NCBI GenBank assembly: GCA_023078555.1
Contig: CM041203.1
Location: forward strand, 3,949,981 to 4,013,980
From: Ulva prolifera
Taxonomy: Eukaryota > Chlorophyta > Ulvophyceae > Ulvales > Ulvaceae
Length of the DNA: 64,000 nt
Direction of reading: 5' to 3'
A model generated the notes under the pieces. That model worked only from the letters and a program-made list of their open reading frames with translations, searched no databases and was not told where the DNA came from. The position numbers were made by a program, and so were the translations under genes. This document shows positions 1-8,524 of this stretch, piece after piece; position 1 is the stretch's first letter, and every line of letters starts with the position of its first letter.

Positions 1-201
1 ATGTCGGCGCGGGCCACTGGCTGCCCGCGTGCCGTTGTCCGGCAGTCCCACTGGCAATCCCGCGGACTAGCCGCGGGTGATCTGCAGATTTGATTCGTTA
101 AAAGTGTTGTGTGTTTGTTGTTTTAGTTTTGTGCCGTCTGGCCGGTTTAATGGCCCGTTAGACTGCACCGTTAGTGTGTCCGCTCCCAGCGGAACGAGTC
201 C
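1..201. other. 5' flank or leader of retrotransposon copy 1
   Basis: This stretch lies upstream of the reverse transcriptase ORF and holds no gene I can support. It is probably the 5' untranslated leader of the element. The left end of the element cannot be placed because the window starts here and the only other long copy (5614-8040) is 5'-truncated, so there is nothing to align it with. Confidence 0.4.
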
Positions 202-3200
202 TTGCGTATGAGCTTTCAGTGTCCATATGACGGATGCAGCGCTACTCTCTCCTCCCATTCAAGCCTGTTCACCCACGTTCGAGGAATCCATCGCGACGGG
301 CCGAGGCTGCCTACTGCGAAGCTGCACGCACTCAATGCCGCGTACTGCTCTCACTGTGGCATATTCGGCTCTACCAAGACCCCTAAGGCGCATAAATGTG
401 TGGGAGGTCAGAAGAGAAGCTTGAGGTCAGGTCACTGCGTGCTGCCCGCCGGACATCCGGCCCGACAGCCCGCCCCAGCCCAACCCGCCCCAGCCCAGCC
501 CATCCCTGCCCAGCCCGCCCCAGCCCAGCCCGCCCAGCCGCAGCCTGCCCAGCCTGCCCAGCCGCACCCCCATCAGCCACCCCGTCACATCACCGAAGCC
601 CCCGCCGCCGCCCACTACACCGCCCGGCCCAGGCCCTCCCCGAAGGTCCCGGACAGCGTCCATAAGGAGTTCGGCGACGCAACGGCCGAGCTCTTCAGAG
701 ATTTCAACGATGCCAGCGACGCGTCCAACATCGACCGAGCACGAGTGGCCCTTGGCCGCGTCCTCGACTTCCCTGGTAAGGTTCTGTCGCTGAAGGGAGG
801 GGACGGCACGGCGCGCCGCGCTCGTACATGCATCACGCTGTTCATGGACGGCGAGGAGCCCAGGCTTGCGGAGCCCACTCCAAGCCAGAAGCGCAGAATG
901 AATCAGAACCAGGATCGCCGCCTGGCGGGCTCTGTCCACAGGTCACTGAGCGACGGTAATGTCCGCAAAGGCGCGGAGAAAGTGGAGGCGCCGCCCATCG
1001 CCAGGTACACCCCGGAAGTGCATGAGGAGCTGAGGCACCTGCATCCCGCAGAAGCGCTCCCCCCCGACACCCAGCCCGCCGAGCCCGCGCCCCCGCTGCA
1101 AATCGACGAGGCGACGCTCCTCGCCCTGCTCGACAAGCTGCCGAAGGGCAGCGGCCCGGGCCTGTCGGGGTGGACGTATGAGCACATCCGGGCTGCCGGC
1201 ACGGCCTCCACGGCCGCATTCACGGAGATTCACCGCTTCGTGAACGCGGCCCTCGCCGGCCGGCTGCCACACCTCCCGCGCTTGCTGGACTGCCGCCTCC
1301 TCCCGCAGGAGAAGCCACAGGGAGGCGTCCGCCCTATCGCCATTGCAGAGACGTGGCAGCGCCTGGTAAGCCTGTGCGCCATGACCCTGTGCAGTGGCCT
1401 AGGTGCCTCCCTCGCGCCGCTGCAGGTGGGGGTCGGGGTGCCAGGGGGCGCGCAGAACCTGGGCCATGCTGCGCGCGCCGTGCTGCAAGCGTGGGACGAT
1501 GTTGTGCTTGTGCAGCTGGACTGGAAGAATGCATTCAACATGATGTCCCGTGCAGCCATCTTGGAGGCCGTTGCGTCTCACAAGCCTGCGCTGCTGCCCT
1601 TCGCCACCATGCTTTACAGGTTCCCCGCAAATCTCTACATCGAAGGCGCACCGCCCGGCACCGCTGCAATCACGTCGCAGCGCGGCGTGCGTCAAGGCGA
1701 CCCCATCAGCCCGCTGCTCTTCGCCCTGGCCCTCCAGGGCCCCCTCCAGGCAGTGCAGGCCCAGCACCAGCCACCCGAGAGGGAGGTCACGGCCGCCCTC
1801 ATGGCGTATCATGACGACTGCACCATCGCCGGGCAGCGCGTGGACGCCGCCGCCGCATTCCGTGCGCTGGTCTCGGCAGCAGAGCCCCTCGGGCTGGAGC
1901 CCCAGCTGCACAAGTGCACGGCCTACTCGCGCGACCCCCAGCATGCGGGATCCGTCGCGGCCGCGCTCGGCATAACGCATGCCATGGAGGGCACCGTCAT
2001 CACCGGCACGCCCATTGGCACCCCGGCGTTCGAGTCGGCGCACGCGGAAGCGACGGCCGACAAGGTGTGCGCCACCATCGAGAAGATGATGAGCCTGCCC
2101 CTGAAAGCGCAAGACCAGTTCTTGCTGCTCACGATGTCCTGCCAACGCCGTATGCTGCACTACGCCAGGGCGGTGCCGTGGGCGCACATTTCCGATCACA
2201 TGCGCCGGACGGAGGCGTCTGTCCTGGCTGCGGTGAATGTAATCATGCGCGTCCCGCCGGACGACCTTCGTGCGGCCGCACAAGCCGTCCTTCCAGCGCG
2301 CCTTGGAGGCCTGGGCATCATGTCCACGCCGCCGGAGGTCGCGGACGGAGCGTACCTCGCTGCAGCTGCGGTGAGCCAAAAGGCATTCGCAGGAGGCCCC
2401 GAGTGCATGCAGCCGTATCGGGGGCCGCACGGGCAACACTTGCAGGAAACCTGGCAGGCCCTCAACGTCGCTCAGCAGCTCCATCCGGAGCTGCCCGGCC
2501 CGGCGAGCGGCGACACCATCGCCAAGGTGTTACCTGGTATGCAGCAGCGTGTCACTAAGGTGGTTGCCCTGCGCCGCCGGGCAGCTCTGCTTGCCAGCCA
2601 TGACGTCGCCACGCTCGAGGGTGCATGCAACTTGGCACGGCTTCGCAGCTGTGCTTGCCGTGCAGCCACCCTTTGGTCGAGCACCCTGCCGCTGTCCCAG
2701 GCGCTGCGCATGACTGACATGGAAATCATGCTGAGCATCAGGTATCTCCTGGGCATGTCCCCAGCCCCTCCCAATGCGGTCGGCTCGCGCTGCGAATGTG
2801 GCACATTCATACAGCCGCATGATCTCGACCATGCGATGAATTGCACACACAATGCGGGGACGTGGACTTCGCGCCACAATATCGTTGAAAAACAATGGCG
2901 CGAGATCGGGTCCCACGCGTGTGTGGCGTCCACGCGCATCCCGCGCACAGCACCGTTCGTCCGCGCGCGGCTCGCGGCCGCTCCGAGGCAGGTCCATGCT
3001 GGCCCGTCGGGCCCGCCCCCCCCTGCGCCGCCCCAGCCCGCCTCACAGGTCGCGGGCCCTTCGCGCGGGGCGACCTTGCCCGCGGAGCCGGTACCTGCAG
3101 CCCCGCCGCCGCCGCCGGTCGCGCGTGCGGACGCGGCGCCGGCACCTGCGACTGCTCCGGCCGCCGACGCCGATGCCGGACACAGCGCCCATATGGGGCG

Positions 3201-3783
3201 CCACGCGCCAGACGCGGCGCAGGCTGCGGCCCTGGCGGCGGCAGCGGCGCCAGGTGGCCAGGGTCCGGCGGGGCCTGGGGAGCAGGCCGCTGCCGCGCAG
3301 GCAACGGCGCTGGCGCAGGTGTTGAGGGCAGTGGCCCAGGAGAAACTGGGGGACATCATGTTTATGCCGCCGGGTGACCCTTTGTGCATAGGGGATGTGT
3401 CGGTTGTGAACCCCTGTGCTGGTTCCTATTGCGGCCGTGCGGCCCGCGAGGACGGGGGTGCTGCGGAGACGCGGGACGTGCAGAAACGCACTGCTTATCG
3501 GTTGTACGACCCTGATGCGTATAGTTTCGTGCCGTTATCGCATGAGACGCATGGTCGCTTGGGACGGCCTGCCATGAATCACTTGAATCGGCTGGCGGAG
3601 GTTGCGTCTCGGTGTGGTAAGGTGAACCGTGCTTTGTTTGTGACGAATGCTCTGCGCCGGTTGAGTGTGGCGTTGTGCAAGGGGAATGCTCTTGTGCTCC
3701 GTGCGGGGCTTCAATCTTTGGCTGGCATCACCGGCCGAGCTGTGGTACGTGCTCGTGCCCGGCCTAGTGCCATGACTGCGTGA
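202..3783 (+). CDS. Retrotransposon polyprotein: zinc finger, reverse transcriptase, restriction-like endonuclease
   Basis: This 1193-residue protein would copy its own RNA at a nicked chromosomal site (target-primed reverse transcription). Seen directly: an N-terminal C2H2 finger (C7, C12, H25, H30), then a second Cys/His-rich cluster. A proline/alanine/glutamine linker follows at roughly residues 85-150. The reverse transcriptase core has D440 in motif A, the RQGDP motif, and D538 and D539 in a YHDD box where YADD is usual. A CxC...H...H...C knuckle lies at 864-881. A second Pro/Ala-rich linker leads to a C-terminal domain with D1065, K1095 and E1115, the last in a conserved HETHG context, consistent with a PD-(D/E)XK-like nuclease. 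The ATG at 202 was chosen because it opens directly into the first finger. No apurinic-type endonuclease, RNase H or integrase domain is evident. Confidence 0.88.
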   Translation: MRMSFQCPYDGCSATLSSHSSLFTHVRGIHRDGPRLPTAKLHALNAAYCSHCGIFGSTKTPKAHKCVGGQKRSLRSGHCVLPAGHPARQPAPAQPAPAQPIPAQPAPAQPAQPQPAQPAQPHPHQPPRHITEAPAAAHYTARPRPSPKVPDSVHKEFGDATAELFRDFNDASDASNIDRARVALGRVLDFPGKVLSLKGGDGTARRARTCITLFMDGEEPRLAEPTPSQKRRMNQNQDRRLAGSVHRSLSDGNVRKGAEKVEAPPIARYTPEVHEELRHLHPAEALPPDTQPAEPAPPLQIDEATLLALLDKLPKGSGPGLSGWTYEHIRAAGTASTAAFTEIHRFVNAALAGRLPHLPRLLDCRLLPQEKPQGGVRPIAIAETWQRLVSLCAMTLCSGLGASLAPLQVGVGVPGGAQNLGHAARAVLQAWDDVVLVQLDWKNAFNMMSRAAILEAVASHKPALLPFATMLYRFPANLYIEGAPPGTAAITSQRGVRQGDPISPLLFALALQGPLQAVQAQHQPPEREVTAALMAYHDDCTIAGQRVDAAAAFRALVSAAEPLGLEPQLHKCTAYSRDPQHAGSVAAALGITHAMEGTVITGTPIGTPAFESAHAEATADKVCATIEKMMSLPLKAQDQFLLLTMSCQRRMLHYARAVPWAHISDHMRRTEASVLAAVNVIMRVPPDDLRAAAQAVLPARLGGLGIMSTPPEVADGAYLAAAAVSQKAFAGGPECMQPYRGPHGQHLQETWQALNVAQQLHPELPGPASGDTIAKVLPGMQQRVTKVVALRRRAALLASHDVATLEGACNLARLRSCACRAATLWSSTLPLSQALRMTDMEIMLSIRYLLGMSPAPPNAVGSRCECGTFIQPHDLDHAMNCTHNAGTWTSRHNIVEKQWREIGSHACVASTRIPRTAPFVRARLAAAPRQVHAGPSGPPPPAPPQPASQVAGPSRGATLPAEPVPAAPPPPPVARADAAPAPATAPAADADAGHSAHMGRHAPDAAQAAALAAAAAPGGQGPAGPGEQAAAAQATALAQVLRAVAQEKLGDIMFMPPGDPLCIGDVSVVNPCAGSYCGRAAREDGGAAETRDVQKRTAYRLYDPDAYSFVPLSHETHGRLGRPAMNHLNRLAEVASRCGKVNRALFVTNALRRLSVALCKGNALVLRAGLQSLAGITGRAVVRARARPSAMTA

Positions 3784-3850
3784 GTGGATTTGCGTGTGTA
3801 TTCCTGGCGACGGCTCGCTGCCCGGCCTCTGTCCTTTGTAACTATCATAA
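202..3850 (+). mobile_element. Non-LTR retrotransposon, copy 1 (near-intact, restriction-like endonuclease type)
   Basis: A long single-ORF retroelement with no long terminal repeats. The 3' end lies between about 3796, where similarity to the inverted copy stops, and about 3850, where the 866-bp tandem units begin. A TGTAA motif at 3837-3841 resembles the green-algal polyadenylation signal. A second copy lies inverted at 5614-8040 and a third remnant at about 19574-20280. The ORF is uninterrupted over 1193 codons, so this copy could be recently active. The order of zinc fingers, reverse transcriptase, CCHC knuckle and C-terminal endonuclease places it by family knowledge in the R2/R4/CRE/NeSL-like group. 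The exact clade is not determined. Confidence 0.85.
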
Positions 3851-4711
3851 GTATTATATTCAGCATCACTGTATGTATGTATGTATGTATCCGTTGTCCG
3901 GCGGCTGCTCCGTTCCGGCCTCGCCTCCGCGTCGGGGCCTCGGCGTCGGCTTCGCATCGGTGCATCTGCTTCCAGAAACCCCGCGACGCGGGTCGCATCG
4001 CGTTCGCGTCGTGCCTCTGCAGCGCTGTAGGGCGCCGAAGTTGCGCTGCACCTCTGGCCACGCGCCTTTCAGCGGCGCTCCGCCACGGATGCGGCCGCTT
4101 CTGGCGCAGCCGAGGCATCGCGTATTCTAATTTAATTATATACTTCATATATAATGCATCAGAAACGATTCGCATCGAGCTTCGAGCATGACGCATCGCG
4201 CGGCAGAGCGCTGCACCTCTGGCCAAGCTGGCTGCAGCGCTCCGCCACGGATGCGACCGCTTCGGAGCCAGCCGAGGCATCACATAGCTTATGTGTAGCA
4301 TTTGCACTGTTTTCAGCGTGTCAGGCATCGCTTGCATTGGCTTCAGGCGTCAATCTTCTCAAGCGTCGAGGACCGACGGGCCCCCCGTCGGGCCCCCCTT
4401 CGGGCCACGTGTACTGGCTGTCTACATTTTCAGCGGCGCTCCGCCACGGACGCGGCCGCTTCGGGCGCTGCCGAAGCATCACATATTCTGAACATAACTT
4501 ATGCATCATATTTACAGCAACAGAAATCGATCGCATTGAGCGTCGAGCACCGTGCATCGAGCAGCAGAGCGCCGCGGCTGCGATGCACCTCTGGCCACGC
4601 TGGCTGCAGCGCTCCGCTTCAGCATCGAGCTTCATGCTTCAGCTTCGAGTATCAAAGCGTAAGAGCCCCCCGAAGGGGGGCTCGTCGCTTGTATATATAT
4701 ATATATATATA
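3846..4711. repeat. 866-bp tandem unit, copy 1
   Basis: This unit is repeated immediately downstream at an offset of exactly 866 bp. It opens with CATAAGTATTATATTC and a short GTAT run, and it ends with a GC hairpin (4663-4683) and a (TA)10 tract (4692-4711). Inside are about three diverged sub-repeats built on GCGCTCCGCCACGGATGCGG, starting near 4076, 4236 and 4437. Long open frames cross it on both strands, but they shift freely between frames and match no family. I treat them as by-products of GC bias. Confidence 0.92.
4663..4683. other. Perfect GC hairpin in tandem unit 1
   Basis: Two 9-base arms (GAGCCCCCC and its complement) surround a GAA loop, immediately before the (TA) tract. The combination resembles a rho-independent terminator in shape, but in a nuclear repeat it is more simply a cruciform or RNA hairpin. 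Another GC-rich hairpin-prone stretch lies near 4373-4405. Confidence 0.8.
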
Positions 4712-5528
4712 CATAAGTATTATATTCAGCATCACTGTATGTATGTATGTATGTATCCGTTGTCCGGCGGCTGCTCCGTTCCGGCCTCGCCTCCGCGTCG
4801 GGGCCTCGGCGTCGGCTTCGCATCGGTGCATCTGCTTCCAGAAACCCCGCGACGCGGGTCGCATCGCGTTCGCGTCGTGCCTCTGCAGCGCTGTAGGGCG
4901 CCGAAGTTGCGCTGCACCTCTGGCCACGCGCCTTTCAGCGGCGCTCCGCCACGGATGCGGCCGCTTCTGGCGCAGCCGAGGCATCGCGTATTCTAATTTA
5001 ATTATATACTTCATATATAATGCATCAGAAACGATTCGCATCGAGCTTCGAGCATGACGCATCGCGCGGCAGAGCGCTGCACCTCTGGCCAAGCTGGCTG
5101 CAGCGCTCCGCCACGGATGCGACCGCTTCGGAGCCAGCCGAGGCATCACATAGCTTATGTGTAGCATTTGCACTGTTTTCAGCGTGTCAGGCATCGCTTG
5201 CATTGGCTTCAGGCGTCAATCTTCTCAAGCGTCGAGGACCGACGGGCCCCCCGTCGGGCCCCCCTTCGGGCCACGTGTACTGGCTGTCTACATTTTCAGC
5301 GGCGCTCCGCCACGGACGCGGCCGCTTCGGGCGCTGCCGAAGCATCACATATTCTGAACATAACTTATGCATCATATTTACAGCAACAGAAATCGATCGC
5401 ATTGAGCGTCGAGCACCGTGCATCGAGCAGCAGAGCGCCGCGGCTGCGATGCACCTCTGGCCACGCTGGCTGCAGCGCTCCGCTTCAGCATCGAGCTTCA
5501 TGCTTCAGCTTCGAGTATCAAAGCGTAA

Positions 5529-5549
5529 GAGCCCCCCGAAGGGGGGCTC
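5529..5549. other. Perfect GC hairpin in tandem unit 2
   Basis: Same 9-base arms and GAA loop as at 4663-4683, offset by 866 bp. It is followed 8 bases later by the long (TA)28 tract. Confidence 0.8.
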
Positions 5550-5555
5550 GTCGCT

Positions 5556-5557
<2 letters not shown>

Positions 5558-5613
<56 letters not shown>
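5558..5613. repeat. (TA)28 microsatellite
   Basis: Fifty-six bases of pure TA dinucleotide. It sits exactly at the junction between the second 866-bp unit and the 3' terminus of the inverted retrotransposon copy. Confidence 0.97.
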
Positions 5614-5616
<3 letters not shown>

Positions 5617-8040
5617 CCCACTCGCAAATCCACTCAGTCATGGCACTAGGCCGCGAACCATCGCCCTGCTGGTAATACCAGAAAAGGATTGAAGCCCCGC
5701 ACGGAGCACATAAGCATTCCCTTTGCACAAGGCGACACTCAAATGGCGCAGAGTATTCGCCACAAACAAAGCACGGTTCATCTTACAACACCGAGACAAC
5801 CTCCCTCCGCCATCCGATTCAAGTGATCCATAGCAGGCTGTCCCAAGCGACCATGCGTCTCATGCGACAACGGCACAAAACTATATGCATCGGGGTCGTA
5901 CAAACGATAAGCAGTGCGTTTCTGCACGTCCCGCACCACCACAGCCCCCCCGTCCTCCCGCGCCGCCCGACCGCAGTAGGTATCAGCACATGGGTTGACA
6001 ATCGACACATCCCCTATGCACAAAGGGTCATCCGGCGGCACAAACAAGATGTCCCCCATCTTGTCTTGGGCCAACGTCCTGAGCACCTTCTCCAGCCCCT
6101 CCTCCGGCGCGGCAGCGGCCTGCTCCCCTGGCCCTGCCGCACCCTCGCCACCTCCTACCGCCGCCGCCGCCGCCGCCGCAGCTTTCTCGGCATCCGGCGC
6201 GGGTCGCCCCACATGGGCGCTGTGTCCAGCATCGGCATTGGCTGCCTGAGCAGATGTCGGCGCCGGCGCCGCCGCCGCGCGTGGCCGGCGGTGGTGGCGG
6301 GGCCGCAAGCGTTGGCTCCGTGGGCTAAATCGCCGCGCGTGAAGGGCCCGCGACTGAGGGGGCAGGCTGTGACGGGTCAGGGGTCTGGCGGGCCAGTACC
6401 GACCTGCCGTGGAGCGTCTGCACGCCGCACACGGACGAACGCCGATGTGTGCGGGACGCGAGTGGATGCCACACATGCGTGGGACCCGATCTCGCGCCAT
6501 TGTTTTTCAACGATATTGTGGCACGAAGTCCAGGTCCCCGACATGTGTGGGCAATTCATCGCGTGGTCGAGATCATGCGGCTGTATGGTCGAGATCATGC
6601 GGCTGTACCACATTCGCAGCGCAAGCCGACGGCATTGGGAGGGACTGGAGACATGCCCAAGAGATGCCTGATGCACAACATGAACTCAACATCGGTCAGG
6701 CGCAGCGCCTGGGAGAGCGGCTGGGTGCTCAACCATATGGTGGCCGCACGGCAAGCACAGCTGCGCAGCCGTCTAGGTTGCATGCACCCTCGAGCGTGGT
6801 GACATCATGACTGACAAGCAGAGCCGCCCGGCGGCGCAGGGCAACCACCTTGGTGACACGCTGCTGCTTAGCAGGTAACACCATGGCGATGGTGTCGCTG
6901 CTCGCCGGCCCGGGCAGCTCCGGGCAGAGCTGCTCAGCGACGTTGAGGGCCTGCCAGGCTTCCTGCAATTGTTGCCCGTGCGGCCCACAGAACGGCTGCA
7001 TGCACTCGTGGCCTCGTGCGAATGCCTTGTGGCTCACCGCAGCCGCAGCGAGGTATGCTCCGTCCGCGACCGCCTGCGGCGTGGACATGATGCCCAGGCC
7101 ACCAAGGCGCGCCGGGAGGACTGCTTGCGCGGCAGCCCGAGGGTCATCCCGCGGGACGCGCATGATTTCATTCACCGCAGCCAGGACAGACGCCTCCGTC
7201 CGGCACGTGTGATCAGAAATATGCGCCCATGGCACCGCCCTGGCGTAGTGCAGCATGCGGCGTTGGCAGGAAATCGTGAGCAGCAAGAATCGGTCTTGCG
7301 CTTTCAGGGGCAGGTTCATCATCTTCTCGATGGTTGCGCACACCTTGTCGGCAGCAGCTTGCGTGTGCGCCGACTCGAACGCCGGGGTTCCGATGGTATA
7401 CCAGTGACGACGGTGCCCTCCGTGGCATGCGTGATGCCAAGCGCGGCCGCGACGGCTTCCGCATGCTGGGGGTCGCGGGAGTAGGCCGTGCACTTGTGCA
7501 GCTGGGGCTCCAGCTCGAGGGGCTCTGCCGCCGAGACCAGCGCACGGAATGCGGCGGCGGCGTCCACATGCCCCCCAGCGATGGTGCAGTCGTCATGGCA
7601 CGCCACAAGGGCGGCCGTGACCTCGCTCTCGGGCGGCTGGTGCTGGGCCTGCACGGCCTGGAGGGGGCCCTGGAGGGCCAGTGCGAAGATCAGCGAGCGG
7701 GCTGAGGGGATCGCCTTGACGCACGCCGCGCTGCGACGTTATTGCAGCGGTGCCGGGCGGTGCGCCTTCGATGTAGAGGTTTGCGGGGAAGCTGTACAGG
7801 ATGGTGGCGAAGGGCAGCAGCGCAGGCTTGTGAGACGCAACGGCCTCCAAGATGGCTGCACGGGACATCATGTTGAATGCATACCTCCAGTCCAGCTGTA
7901 CAAGCACGACATCGTCCCACGCCTGCAGCACGGCGCGCGCCGCGCGCAGCGTGCCCCAGGTTTTGCGCGCCCCCTAGTACCCCGACCCCCACCTGCAGTG
8001 TTGCGAGGGAGGCACTCAGGCCACTGCACAGGGTCACGGG
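5614..8040 (-). mobile_element. Non-LTR retrotransposon, copy 2 (inverted, 5'-truncated)
   Basis: The reverse complement aligns with copy 1 from about nucleotide 1381 (mid reverse transcriptase) to about 3795, just past the stop codon. The missing 5' third is the usual result of incomplete reverse transcription at insertion. The 3' terminus abuts the (TA)28 tract directly. Relative to copy 1 there are many substitutions and several small indels. It lacks the roughly 50 bases that follow the stop codon in copy 1, so the two 3' ends differ. Confidence 0.9.
5778..7931 (-). pseudogene. Broken reverse transcriptase/endonuclease ORF of copy 2
   Basis: The polyprotein is split into overlapping fragments by frameshifts. 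The fragments are a motif A/B reverse transcriptase piece at 7593-7931, a CHDD-box piece at 7319-7654 (Tyr of YHDD replaced by Cys), a thumb piece at 6729-7493, a CCHC-region piece at 6377-6676, and the endonuclease piece with the HETHG-like motif at 5778-6500. It is not expected to be functional. Confidence 0.85.
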
Positions 8041-8524
8041 GCATATATGTGCATGCATGCAGGTGAAAGCCACTGCGCATAAGATGTTCTCTTCGTTGGC
8101 GTGGCCGTCCAGGTCAAAGTCCGCTGTTAAGACCTGTTGGCATTCTACAGCACTGATTGATTCCGAGTACGCACAGCGCTGCAATGCTTTATGTCAAAGA
8201 ATACAGCAGTGGAACCCAGTTATTGTCTGAGCATTGATAAGGTGATTGACCTACTTTAATCCGCCAAGTAGTTGCAGCCTGATATTTGTCTGAAATTTGT
8301 TGTCTGTAGCTCGTAAAGCTGCAAGGCATCTGTGCTCATGTCGATCAGCATTGGCACAAAGTGGCTACAAGAGATTTCTGGCAAGATCCGTGACGGCGGG
8401 TTCTGCGTGGCGAACGGCCAACGTCATTAAAGTATCGCACGCGAGGCAAACTGTGCTAAAATTGTGAGTCCTGACCAGGGCCTGCGTTTCTGAAAGGATT
8501 ACGAAGTCCTGAGCCTGCCCTGGC
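8041..8524. other. Intergenic; likely DDX56 promoter and 5' UTR
   Basis: No coding sequence is supported. It starts where retrotransposon similarity ends and runs to the DDX56 start codon, so it should contain that gene's promoter. I see no clear TATA element. Confidence 0.5.

Larger units (their letters stand above)
4712..5613. repeat. 866-bp tandem unit, copy 2, with expanded (TA) tail
   Basis: This is the second unit, identical by eye to the first up to the terminal TA tract. The tract is (TA)28 here against (TA)10 in copy 1. It abuts the 3' end of the inverted retrotransposon copy at 5614. Near-identity means either a very recent duplication, active homogenisation, or an assembly duplication. 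Confidence 0.92.

Noticed and set aside
1399..2484. 361-codon minus-strand frame under the reverse transcriptase
   Set aside because: It is an antisense shadow of a GC-rich coding region, and all functional motifs lie on the plus strand.
4663..4711. GC hairpin followed by an AT run as a bacterial terminator
   Set aside because: The setting is a eukaryotic nuclear repeat. The run is TA dinucleotides, not poly-T, and no bacterial genes are present.
3846..5613. Two repeat units as a CRISPR or satellite array
   Set aside because: Only two long adjacent units with no spacers, and no associated genes. Too few copies to call a satellite.
4154..5649. Long open frames (up to 280 codons) inside the 866-bp units on both strands
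   Set aside because: They run through sub-repeats and TA tracts, are equally long in several frames, and match no family. They follow from GC-rich repeat composition.
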